A DNA stretch of 64,000 nucleotides from Catenaria anguillulae PL171. Taxonomy: Eukaryota; Blastocladiomycota; Blastocladiomycetes; Blastocladiales; Catenariaceae. The notes beneath the pieces were generated by a model, which had not been told where the DNA came from, did not search any database, and saw nothing but the letters and a program-made list of their open reading frames with translations. The position numbers and the translations under genes were made by a program. Location: positions 1-64,000 of the forward strand of contig MCFL01000043.1 of NCBI GenBank assembly GCA_002102555.1. Direction: 5' to 3'. Shown here piece after piece: positions 43,541 to 54,049 of this stretch. Numbering within the stretch: position 1 is the first letter of the stretch; each line of letters opens with the position of its first letter.

Positions 43541-46500
43541 TCACAACTCTGCTGCATCTACCTCCAGCCCATCCAACCCACGCAACTCGCTCACGAGCTC
43601 GGCCGCCGTCGGCCGCATCTCGGAATCCGCATTCATGCACCGGGTCAACAAGTCCCAAATCCCGGAATCGACCAAATCGCCATTCAAGAACCGCAGAAAC
43701 CGATTGGGCGCATGTGGATGCGGCACGCCGCGTCGTAAATGCATGCCCGGATTACACCACGCGTATCTGGATCCTCGACGCGATCCGCCATGCGCGAATG
43801 GCGTGCCGGCTCGGGCACGTTTGTTGGCCAATTCCAAAACCCGCGTGCCACGGCCATGAGCAGTTGCACGGGGCTCGAGCACCCAAGAAAGGGTTCGTGC
43901 CCCAGGATGCCCACCACAAACAGCGTCACGCCTAGCGAGTAAATATCCACGGACGCATTGTACGCCATCTGATTGACGAGCTCTGGCGCCATAAATGCCA
44001 GCGTGCCTTTCCCAACGCCGCATCGAAAAATCCTTGCCGGGGAACCACCTCTGCGCCGCCCAGGTCCGATAGCTTGATGCCCTGGAACTCGTCCAGCAAG
44101 ATGTTTTGCGGCTTGATGTCGTGGTGCACAATGCGGTGTGCATGCATGGCGGCGACGGCCTGTGCAAGCTGGCGCGCCCACCGCATCCACCGGCGGCGCC
44201 CGACCGTGGTTGGGTTGGACCGCACGTACGACCACAGCGACCCACCCTCACACAGTTCCAGGACAAGCACGTACTCCGGCGACCGAGGCGGGATGAACGG
44301 CGCGGGCGAGTGCGCAAGTGAGGCAAGCGCCGAGGGACGGTGGGTGACGGCGACATGGACCGTGGAGTCGAGCAGTGAGATGAAGTTGTCAGTAGCGCGG
44401 CGCTGCTGCCTGAGGCAACTTCGGCAGGCGACTCGGACCTCGGCATCTGTCCCACACGCGCCGATTCGCTGGCCGCCAAGTTGCCAAGTGACGATGCTCG
44501 GCTCGACTGCGCCGACGCAGATGCAGACGCAGACTCCCTCGCTTCCCTTCTGGCCTTACTCTCCCTCCTCGCCTCTTCGACCCACGCTGGATCCCCACTT
44601 GCCACCCTCACAAACGAACTGGTCAACAAGTCTGCAGGCGGCGGCACACTTAAGTTCGCCAGCGTAACCCTCGTCCACCCTTCAGGCACCGCGCCATGCT
44701 TGTCGACATCCCAGGGGTAGTTCGCCACGTCCACAATATCAATGGCCCGCACAATGTTTGGATGCCGGCACAGCCCAAGCAATGCGGCTTCGAGCAACCC
44801 GGTGGCCTGCGACTCTTCCGAGTCCGGGTTAAGCACCTTGACCGCACATGGCCGCTCGGGCGCGCCCGCGTGCGCCACATAGGTTCCGCGGTACACGGAT
44901 GCGTGCAGCCCAACACCCAGGAGATTTTTGCGCAGTGGGACATAGTGCAGGATAAAGGACGACGGGTCGATTGGGTCCCAAGCGAGCATCAGGTCCGAGG
45001 GTTGCAAGGCGAGAGCGGGACTAGCGCTTGGGCGCGAGGACGTGGGCGAGGGCAAGTCGAGCGACGATGTGGTGATTCCTGCAGCGGAAGACGAAGAGGT
45101 GCCTGGCGATGCACGTGTGGCGCTACGGCGGCGTGGCGAGGCCGGTGGGTGCAGGAGCAGACTGCTCGTTGTGTTACTGCTCGGAGCCATGTCAACGGAT
45201 GTGTGCAAATTGAGCGCATTACCAGTTGAATGTGTGACTGAGGAGGACCGGAAGCGGCCAGTGTTTGGGTTTGCCCACAGGACGCGCCTGCAAAGACAAG
45301 ATGGGCGCGCCCGTGTCACGCAATGGGACAGGTGGCGGCTCGGCAGTGCGGAGCAGCGGGATCAGAATTGGGCTTGTTGAGAGCGAAGCGGCAATCGGGC
45401 TGCCTGGCAACAAGTGTTTCGAGGGAGATGGGGGCCGGTCGGTGCGCGCAAACGATGGTATTGCTGGCGGTGAAGCTGCAGCAAGGGTTGCGGGAAGAGT
45501 TGGGGACGGGGGCTCGTCAAAGATGGATTTTCGCCGGGGAGGTACCGGCGCGTCCCCGTTGGATGAGGATGACGAGGTTGAAATGCGCATTGGAGCAGGA
45601 GTCGCAGGTGCTGGGGTAGGAGCAGGCGTCGGGGTCGAATCGAAGAAAAAGGACGAGTTTTTGTCAGATGCGGCATGGGTTGCTGTTGTTCGAGCGTCGA
45701 GTAAAAATGGATGACGATGACGAGACGAGTGACGGCGAAGGCGTTGGTGGAGCTGGTGCCGGGGTGACAGAAAAGTCCATGTCAAAGATGGAGTTTTTGT
45801 CACTTGGTGCACGCGCTTCAGTGCCATTCCCCAGCTTGATGGCTGGCGTCGTGCTCGCCGTTTCGGACACGGTTCTTGAGGTCGTTGTCGAATGCGCTGC
45901 TGGAGCAACCGACCAAGCCGACGGAGGCAAGTCGAACAGTGAGTTCTTGTCGGCCGCGTCCCCATCTGCATCCTGCCCATGACGAAATCGACCGTGACCA
46001 CCGGTTCCATGGCTTGACTTGGACCGCTTGGCCTTGCTGCTACCAATCCCTTCGTCCTCATCCTCGTCGTCGCTGACATTGTCTGGATCAAAGAAGGCCG
46101 ACGTCTCCGGGAACCCGTTACGGTCGCGCCGGACGCGGCGGGATCCAGACTCGTGGCTGGCCTTGGTGAAGAGAAGCGGCTCAGGGACAAGAGCGTGGTC
46201 TATGGTTGACGTTGAAGTGACGGAAAACGCGTCGGAATCGGCCACGTCCGTGCCGAGAAACAGAGCCAAATCTGGGTCAATGGTCATCATGCTGTACCAC
46301 CAACTGCTGCTCGACTGGACGTTGACGCAGAGAAATGGCGGTCGACGGACGACGCGTTTGCGGGTGGGAGCGGGTCGGGTGGGGGTTTAAGGCGTTGGGC
46401 GTTGTTGGCGGGCCGTGGGTGAGGGTAGCGTACTGGAGCTGAAGATTGCTGGGCGGCAGCGTGTCGAAGCCAAGTCCCGATCCGCGGCGTTCAGAGAAGG

Positions 46501-46729
46501 ATGATGTACCGAGGTTTCCGCTGCCGTCGCCCGTTGAGAAGCCCAGATCAGCGGGCAACACGTCCAAGTCGAGATCAACAAAGAAGCGGCGACTGGGCGT
46601 GTGCGCGTGGCCGTTTGTGCTGGAGCCAGCATGTGGTGACCGTGGCGGACTGCTTTGTGGCGGCCGATCGCTTTGTGGTCGTGGCAGTGGCAGCGGCAGG
46701 CGATGCGATGGATGCGACGACGACATCAT
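43541..46729 (-). CDS. Ser/Thr protein kinase with long disordered N-terminus
   Basis: The N-terminal part (46,729 to about 45,220) is Ser/Pro/Thr/Asp-rich and includes repeated DKNS[IL]FD-like motifs. A short possible intron (about 45,173-45,220) may join it to the kinase, or the kinase could start separately at MAPSSNTTSSL (45,190). Kinase elements in order are LGVGLHASVYRG (glycine loop), CAVKVLNPDSEESQ (lysine), LEAALLGLCRHPNIVRAIDI, a Ser/Ala/Arg-rich insertion of about 100 residues, VLVLELCEGGSLWSYVRSNP (hinge), RIVHHDIKPQNILLD (catalytic loop with HHD), IKLSDLGGAEV (DLG) and FMAPELV. VDIYSLGVTLFVVGILGHEP and DLLTRCMNADSEMRPTAAEL follow. Frame breaks occur near 44,390, 44,270, 44,020 and 43,730. 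The subfamily is not assigned. Confidence 0.82.
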
Positions 46730-47265
46730 AGAGAAATCGTTTACTTAGATCAATGTGTACCAAGATGATCCATTCTTTGCATTGCTCAGTGTGCCGACGC
46801 TGATTCGCCGTCAATGCGTCCGCAAATTCAATTGCTGGCCAGATGGATGGAGGTCACGCGTTCGCTTCCACTTCTCCTCATGCATAAGTATCATACATAG
46901 TGTGGCGTTTAATTTCCACCCAGATTGTGCTTGTCTGTGGTCACCGCGACATTGGTTGGCTAGCGGCAGCGGGGTGTATGCAGCTTGCACTCAGACATGA
47001 ACACGTTTTCCAAGCGCAGCAGCCGAGAACCAGTCGGCCGCCATCTTCCACACTGTTTTTCTCGACAGTCGTGCCGCCTCTCTCACTGATTACAGTGACC
47101 AAAGCGAACTGATGGGTGTCATAGTGGTTGTAATATTTCCCAGCGCGCAAGTAAGGTTCCATCCACGGAGAAATGTATCGACACGAATGATGACGAAAGG
47201 ACTTGCATCAAACCCGACCGACACAATTGCACATGTTTGAAAATCACAACGCTGGTGTGGTTGAT
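46730..47265. other. intergenic, no gene seen
   Basis: Between the kinase start and the 3' end of RPL37, both minus strand. Short frames only. Confidence 0.4.
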
Positions 47266-47608
47266 TTAGGCAGAGGCGGTCTTGGGGGCGCCTGATTACC
47301 AAGTAGATATGGTCATCAGTCAGTCGTCAGTCCAGCTTGCAAGCGAATGACAATTGCTTTGAAAACGAACCAGAGCGGAAACCGTTGCCGAAACGACGGT
47401 TGACGTTCTTGAGGTGGCGCATGCGGCCAGTGCCGGTGGTCTTGCGGCGCTTGGCCTTCTCGGACCAGTTGAAGGAGCGGAGCTTGGCCGAGGGGTAGCC
47501 GCACTGAGCGCAAGTCTTCTTTTGGTTGTGGAAGGCGCGGCGACCGCAACGCTTGCAGAGCGTGTGCGACTTGGTGTGACGCTTACCGAAACTGGGGGTA
47601 CCCTTGGT
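47266..47608 (-). CDS. RPL37: 60S ribosomal protein eL37
   Basis: A zinc-finger protein of the large ribosomal subunit. The main exon (47,371-47,608) reads [20 protein letters not shown], then [20 protein letters not shown] with the four zinc cysteines, then [20 protein letters not shown] and [12 protein letters not shown]. An intron (47,292-47,370) leads to the last exon coding APKTASA and a stop at 47,266. The exon is preceded by a good acceptor (CTTAG), so the initiator Met must lie in a separate small upstream exon, as in many fungal RPL37 genes. I could not place that exon with confidence. The sequence matches the family closely over its whole length, and no break is seen. Confidence 0.95.
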
Positions 47609-47760
47609 CTAAGGTTTTGCGAAAGCACGTAGTCGCGGAGGGGTGAGGTTCAATTGTCAGTCACTGTTTGTCAATCCAAAAGTTTGTGCGTATGTCGAAC
47701 TGATGGCGGTGTGGTCCGTCCGTCCAGCTTGTCATCCAGCATGTGTCAGTCCAGCCCCCT
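47330..47760. repeat. left arm of inverted duplication (RPL37)
   Basis: The segment from within the RPL37 main exon through its upstream intron or leader is repeated in inverted orientation at about 49,975-50,285. Example of matching leader sequence: AAGCTGGACGG followed by CGGACCAC and CCGCCATCAGTT in both. Confidence 0.8.
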
Positions 47761-48539
47761 CGCCATATTTCGCAACGACTCGAGAGTGCTGCCATTCGTA
47801 TCCGAAAAAAACCGCAGAGAACGGTCGCGCAGCGTAATGCAAGTCTCTGGGGAGAACCAATGCCGGCTCAAGGGCCTTTCCTGGGGTGTACAAATATTGG
47901 TAGTTTCGAGATGCTCGTGGCAGTGACGACGAATTGCGGCGAAACGGGGTGCAGTGCAGAGGCCTGGTGTCTTGACGACGTCTCGGAAAGGAAATTGCGT
48001 GGTCGGAGGGCAGAGCACAGGACCCGGCGTTTGTGGGGGTAAGGGCGTCAAGGTGGGCAAGACTACAGGGACGTGAGGACTGGACTGGACTGACTGGCTG
48101 AAGATTTGCATTTGGACGGGACGGGCATTTGATTGATGATTCATGGATGAATAGTGACGTTACGGCACCATTTTTGGTTATCTTTGACGACCGTGTCAGG
48201 AAGTAGACAGAACCAGTGTTGTGTGTGTGGTAAGCCGTGGTGGGTGGGCAGATGGAGTGGTGGATTGTGGCGTGCGATGCGATCGACGGGCCGCTGCCGA
48301 TCATTTTCTGTGTCGCCTGTCGCTTCGCTTCCGCGATTCGAGATCGAGAAAACCACCGCCATGCTGTAGTCCACAAATACTTCGCCTCATTCAAGGCGAA
48401 CTTCAAGCAACATGCCCCTGGAGCTGCCCAGGGTCGACCTGTCTCCGTGTTTTTCTCTCACCCGGGGTCTCTTCGCCATCATTTCTGTTGAGGACGTGCT
48501 TGGGCTGATCCTGGCGTCAACCCCGACCTCAACTTCCTC
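47761..48539. other. upstream region of RPL37, no gene resolved
   Basis: Probable promoter and first intron of RPL37. A minus frame at 48,141-48,374 has no domain. Confidence 0.35.
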
Positions 48540-49787
48540 CCACCCGCATTCTCCACTTGCCGCCAACGCCAAATGAATACGACACATTCATGGCCAACGG
48601 GTCGTTCGGTGTGCACAATGTTGTGCGATCAAAGAGGGCCTTGATTCGCGAATCGCACGACTTTATCGTCCTCGCTGCATCACACACAAGCGTGCAGAGG
48701 ACGGATATCCGACTCGCAAACGCTAAGATCCGCCCATGAATCACCTTTTGTTTGACGTCGGAAACACCCAGTGGGCAGGGTGCGGTGTCGGCCGCTATTG
48801 AAGAAATCGACGAGGAGTATGCGACGTCGTGCTTTGCGGACTTCAACCAGCTCATGGAGGAACATGTGTACGCATGCTGACCTGATCGCCTCAGCGTCAT
48901 GCGCACGGTCCTTCATTTTCTTCTCCACCTCCCACTCTTGTCGCGGCTGCACGGCCCTACTGCTCACCGGTGGTGTTTTTACACTGAGCGCATCGGCAAA
49001 AAGATTGTCGATTTAATCCACCTCTTCAACAAGGGCATGGGTATCTCGTGTATCAAGAACATCACCAAGTTCATGCAGTTGTGTGCATTGCGGGCTCATC
49101 CAAAGTACGTCGTTTTACTGATACCCATCGCCTTCTACATGCTCCTCACAATATCGTTTTTCACTCTAGGTACTCGGCCGACATGTCCCTGTCGTTGACC
49201 GCGAGCGCAACAAACCACAGCTCCTCCGTGGCTCGTTCCCGTTCATCTTGTCACGTCCTCCGCCCTTGACATGGACAACAGCATCAAGTCGATCTGGTCA
49301 CACCTGGCCACAGGCTTCCCAACCGCAAGTGTGTCAGGCCTGGCCAACGAGCTCGTCCAACAGTTCAACATAGCCGCCCGCTCTCACCCATTGGTTCAAT
49401 CCGGACAAGTCGTGCTTCCCGAAGTCACGCCCGATTCGGTTCTCGAGGTGTGGCAAAATGGTTACCATGTGCCACGAAAGGAGGAGATTGCTGTGCGTCC
49501 TGATCGAGCAGGTATTGTTTAACACACACACACATACACACCTGTCCCATTCCATCGACCCCGATTTCATGATGCGTGATGTGCTGACTGGCCCCGTATG
49601 CTGCTTGTGTCGAGCAGCGTCGGACCGCCGCTTCGGCAATGTCCAAGGCTATTCTTGTGTTCAACCGCAGGGCCATTCTACCGTTCACATCTGCTCTGGC
49701 GTCAGCCACCCGCCCTCTGCCTTTGGCCAGGTGCAGGACAACAAGATCCGCTCATTCATGGAAGTTGAAGTCAGCCATATTGAGTAG
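48540..49787 (+). CDS. unrecognised gene or gene remnant between the RPL37 arms
   Basis: Several plus-strand segments look protein-coding and lie in order, separated by likely introns and frame shifts. They are FGVHNVVRSKRALIRESHDF followed by IVLAASHTSVQRTDIRLANA, then AIEEIDEEYATSCFADFNQL ending before a GTACGC donor, then IGKKIVDLIHLFNKGMGISC with IKNITKFMQLCALRAHPK. Next is YSADMSLSLTASATNHSSSV, then MDNSIKSIWSHLATGFPTAS with PEVTPDSVLEVWQNGYHVPR, ending near 49,787. No family is recognised. It may be a genuine gene with several exons, or a decaying one carried with the duplicated segment. Confidence 0.35.
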
Positions 49788-49974
49788 AGCAGTTTGTGTT
49801 AAACCTTTGTCTTGCATCATTAAACACTTTGATTTTTTTCTTCCCGACACTAACACACTCATTGATTGTCCTCAATTTTCCGGGCGAGGTCTTCACAACA
49901 CAACGGACAAGCACGCACCGTGCGCCTCACAGTTTGTCCACTCCCGCACAATTCTGTCATGGGTCGTGGGAGCG

Positions 49975-50285
49975 GTAGTGTGCGGGTCATGGACAACAAG
50001 CTGGACGGCCGGACCACCGCCATCAGTTTCGAAATACGCACACAACTTTTGGTTTGACAAACAATGACTGATTTGGCATCTCACCTCCTCACCCACTGTC
50101 CGCGACCACTGCTTTCGCAAACCCTTAGACCAAGGGTACCCCCATTTTCGGTAAGCGTCACACCAAGTCGCACACGCTCTGCAAGCGTTGCGGTCGCCGC
50201 GCCTTCCACAACCAAAAGAAGACTTGCGCTCAGTGCGGCTACCCCTCGGCCAAGCTCCGCTCCGTCAAGTGGTCCGAGAAGGCCA
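49975..50285 (+). pseudogene. RPL37: inverted, 3'-truncated second copy of RPL37
   Basis: From the acceptor CCCTTAG at 50,122-50,128 the exon runs [20 protein letters not shown] and [20 protein letters not shown] to [11 protein letters not shown]. Over about 155 bp it matches the intact gene except for three bases, all changing amino acids (Ser to Ile, Phe to Val, Asn to Lys). Homology stops abruptly after GAGAAGGCC at about 50,284. The following residues are unrelated, so the C-terminal third, rich in RNA-binding basic residues, is missing. Leader sequence back to about 49,975 also matches the intact copy, but with many substitutions and indels. All zinc cysteines are retained. A truncated product could be made, but ribosomal function is unlikely. 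Confidence 0.85.
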
Positions 50286-50527
50286 TGCTATGTTCGGAAA
50301 CGATCACGATTGGCGGTTGAAAGTCTCAAAGTCAATGACTATCGCGGGGGTGCGGCAACCTCACATGGGTCACTTGCGGGGCGTGCGGCCAATAGTGATG
50401 AAGATTACATGTCGATGATGCTGGTAGGTACAATGAGGTGCTGTCCCAAAAACTCTCAGCCCTGCTCTGATACAGCGGCTAGGCAAATTGGCGTTTGCAT
50501 GCACGCGGTGCTCAACGACCCACCGCC

Positions 50528-51486
50528 TTACAAGAACTTCATGAGGATCAGGAAAAGCTCTCGCCCGCTCAGCTCTTGTCCATGATTGCCGTTCTGAGTA
50601 AACTGCCCACCATTACCACTCGTTGCAATCTGTGTGTGTGCCGTCGCCGACGATGACGCCCCACCCGCCGAATTCCCAGCCATGCCATCCTTCCTTGCCG
50701 CCGCCTTCTTGTACTTGTTCTTTGTGTCTCCCAACAAAAACACCACTGCCACCGAATCCACCATGTTCTGAATGATAAACACGGACAGTGTATATGGCGC
50801 AAACGCAGGCAACTTGACCACCTGTGTCAGCACCGCATATGACGTGATGCACACAACGGACGTGATTACACTGTTTCTCAACAGGGCATGATACGACGAC
50901 CCGCGGAGTGTTGCTGCCGTTCCGATAGCCCGTCGAGCCCGCGCACCATCACAATGACGCGTTGAGCAAATGCACACAGCATGGTCGATTCGGAGATGAG
51001 CCGGCAAATCAAGACATAATCGCCGACGGCCCAGTCGCTGTCGAATGCACACAAGCTGCCCGGTGGACTGACGGCCACCACGGTGCTGGCGGCGTACATG
51101 CCCAGCGAGATGCGGATGATCCACAGAGTGCCGATAATGCACGTGAGCGCCCGCGGGTACAAACTAAACGTGCGAGCGCGCAGAAACAGGACAGATTCCA
51201 TCACGGGCGACCACAGGTAGTATAAGACAAACTCGACAATGGCGGTCGCGCGGCAGTCGACGTAGGTTGAGCCGGCGAGCAGGACCATGGAAACATTTTT
51301 TGCAAAGCTGAGGCACAGTTGAAAGAGATGGAGATTGAGCAGAAGCTTACCTTTTCGTCCGTAGCGGCCATTGGCCAATTGATATATAATCATGGTGAGG
51401 TTGACAGCTGTCAAGGAGGAAGTGACAAAGACATTGAAGAGCGCTGGCTGGAGCTCGTCCGGGACTCTCATGGTTGCGATGGCCAA
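50528..51486 (-). CDS. multi-pass (about 7-TM) membrane protein, second
   Basis: It starts at MAIATMRVPDELQPALFNVF (51,486, or Met-6). Hydrophobic segments include VFVTSSLTAVNLTMIIYQL, LLNLHLFQLCLSFAKNVSMV, AIVEFVLYYLWSPVMESVLF, ALTCIIGTLWIIRISLGMYA, then an amphipathic loop, then VITSVVCITSYAVLTQVVKL and LSVFIIQNMVDSVAVVFLLG. The tail is basic then Ser/Gly/Asn-rich, ending FLILMKFL. The first frame ends near 50,878. The total of 959 nt is one base short of a multiple of three, so one lost base near 50,900 explains the break. Topology and size resemble the protein at 4,213-5,531, though sequence similarity by eye is weak. It may be a GPCR-like receptor. No ligand or G-protein motif is recognised. 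Confidence 0.6.
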
Positions 51487-52095
51487 AATTGGAACGAGTT
51501 TGGGAAATGGCCTTCTCTGTCATTGGGTCTCCTGAGCAATTGCAAGCTGCACGCGCTGCGGACAGACAGGGCAGACAGCTGATGAGGCAAGCGAACGCTC
51601 TTGCGCGAAATGTGGGGAGCAGCCAGGGTGGTCCAAAGGATATTTAAGCGGAATGCTGGGAGTTTGAAAAGCGATCGTAGCATGGGGCCGATGGGGCGTT
51701 GGGACTGGGTTATGACTGCCGTTTGAGCGGAACAAGCTCTAGAGGCGGACTTGATCCATGCATTGGATTAACTCGCAATACTATCCCTCCCTGCCGCGGC
51801 ACTGAGATAAACCCATTTGTGTGGCTTCAAACCGTCCGCAAAGCACTTTTCGGCAACTTGATCCGACACTCCTTTATGCACTTTTCACGCTCCGAGATGC
51901 TATGTAGACTCAACTGGCCACATTCACGCAGCATGAGAACATTGAAAGCGATCGTAAAAACCAAGGCGTAACCCATAGCGACATCGTTCGTGTGCTTGCA
52001 TGCAGCAAATGACAAGAAGATATTTACAGATGTCGCCGTAATGTACACTTGAGAAAACATGGCAGGAAAGCGAGATACAGAAAGAACCGATCAGC
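51487..52095. other. intergenic; short hydrophobic frame
   Basis: A minus frame at 51,827-52,060 includes VYITATSVNIFLSFAA and ALVFTIAFNVLML, two hydrophobic stretches, but no complete gene around it. It may be a fragment of a membrane protein related to its neighbour, or chance. Confidence 0.3.
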
Positions 52096-52419
52096 TCACC
52101 CAGACCTGTTTTCCTCTTTGCGCTTCATTTGCTGTTGTATGCACAAGGCAGGAACGTTACCATGTGCATTGGCGTCAAGTTTGGGCAATATGTTGCTTGC
52201 CACATTCGCAAACCGACACATACCCATGTCTTTTTACAATCAACGTAGTCACGAAACAAGTCGTCACAGGCCTTGCGATCGTATGCGTTCTCCTCGAGGC
52301 ACTAGCCAAAAGCAGCAAGCAGGGCGGGTTTGAACGAAGCCTTCTCAGTTTGGGGACCAACACACAATGCCCCAAAAGGGTGCAGCTTTGGATCGCGAGC
52401 GGACACCATTCATTGACAT
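52096..52419 (-). CDS. small twin-CX9C (CHCHD7/COX23-like) protein
   Basis: Such proteins are imported into the mitochondrial intermembrane space by Mia40 and assist cytochrome oxidase assembly. The clear core is CLEENAYDRKACDDLFRDYV then DCKKTW: the C-DDLFRDYVD-C part is an exact CX9C unit and the preceding CLEEN closes the first one, as in CHCHD7. A GT-AG intron (52,132-52,223) joins TW to QMKRKEENRSG and a stop at 52,096, which suits the basic tail of the family. Upstream, NPPCLLLLAS would supply the first Cys of the first CX9C, but two bases seem lost before CLEEN. The start Met at 52,419 is a guess. Confidence 0.55.
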
Positions 52420-54049
52420 GGTGCACTTGAGTTGGCGCATGACATGCGTACCTTGAACGACTTCTTTGCCTCCATTCGGCAATACTCGCCAAGCGATGGC
52501 AGTTTCCCTGCCGCTGGTGCCGCGGGGACGAGGTTGGACGGCGTCGAGGACCGCGACGTCGGGGTTTTTGGGAGGCGGGAGTCTGCGGTGGATTCGGATG
52601 ATTGCATTGTGTTGTGCCTAAGGAAAGCAATTGTCGATGTGGCCTACTTTCGTGGTATTCCTGTTGTGACGTCGGCATCCACATCTCAATGCTCGCGCAA
52701 GATGAGTGGTCGAGAAAGATCGGCGCGAGTCTTACGGGCGATCGGGGGACTCCCCGCCAGTGCCAATGCGCCGGAAAAAGCACAAGTGTTTTGCCGTTGC
52801 GTGAACGTTTCCCACGGCCAATAGTGAGCAGAGAGCATTGCTATCAAGATGTGTATTGTTCAGCCGACATGAATTCTACCCAAGACTCGATGCAATCGTC
52901 AATCCAGCCGTCCGAACATGAGTTGGAACGTTTTTCCGTCGCTCGAGTCAGCAGCAGTCGCTTTTGCTTGGACGTGAGTGTACATATCCGAAGGTGGTCT
53001 CCCAGTAGATGTAGCTGGCACCAATGACCGTGTTAGCGATATAGTAGTGAGCGCGGCGACACGTGGGCTTAAAGTCCCGCTCGCGCGCGCCTCCATGGGA
53101 ATCATGCAAACACTTCCCTGCTGAGCCTGTCAGGCGAATGCAGGGGGGATCATCACGCTTGCCATTGACGTATGTAACTGGCAGAAACCTGTTGGAAGGT
53201 CTTGAACCTCAGGGAGCTTGCTCCAGCACATCCTTCGCCCGCTTCCGTGTGCAGTGCCAACGCGATGCGACAAGAAAATGGACTCGATGGACGTGAGGGG
53301 ACCCAGGTTGGGTGGTATCCGAGCAGAGTATTATGATGCATGCGAAATGAGGAAACACAATGCCACCTTCATGCCACCCATGCCACATCCGCCCTTTCAA
53401 TAACGTTCACATATTGACGCGCCAAAGCGACGCCATAGAATGGCAACAACAAACGAGAGCAACGCCAGTCGAAGCCCCATCGACAGACGCGATTGGTTGT
53501 GCGAATGCACAATGCATTCAAGCACGCAAGGGGGAAAAAATCAAAAAAGCTTCGCTCCCTCTCTAGCTCGCCACTTGCCGTTTTGGGGCGGTTGGTAACG
53601 GTTCCTCCTCTTAGCGCCTCGCTTGCTGCTTTGGGCAGTTCTCGTTTCGCACACGTTGCCACGGTTCATTTGATATCGACCGACCAGTTCGCAAGTGGTT
53701 TCTCCCATTGCCTTCGGCACTCCCTCATTCGTCGTCGCAGCGGAGCTACATATAGTAGACGACGGCTGCAGCTGGAAAAGCGGAATGAAACGCACTTGCG
53801 TGGCACCCGATTACACCTTCAAATCTGGCGCCCTCCCCGCCCGCTCGTGTATTGCCACATGGCTATCAGAAACACCTACCTATTCATGGCCGACAACACT
53901 CCGCGACGTCGACCTGGCCCTGCCGCTATTCTGCCATCCCTCGCCTTGCGATTGACTTGAAGTCATCCTCAAGACTGCTGCACATCCGTTCTATCCAGGT
54001 TCATCCATCGGTACTGGTATCACCAGCATATCAGAGTACGTGCCTCACA
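52420..54049. other. intergenic with unassigned frames
   Basis: Frames at 52,432-52,824 (+) and 52,410-52,607 (-) overlap. The minus one includes GKLPSLGEYCRMEAKKSFKV, the plus one MRTLNDFFASIRQYSPSDGS. Neither has a recognisable domain, so I assign no gene. From 53,000 to 54,049 nothing is seen. Confidence 0.3.

Noticed and set aside
49520-49542. Short CA-rich run as a microsatellite of interest
   Set aside because: Only about nine imperfect CA units in a probable intron; ordinary simple sequence.
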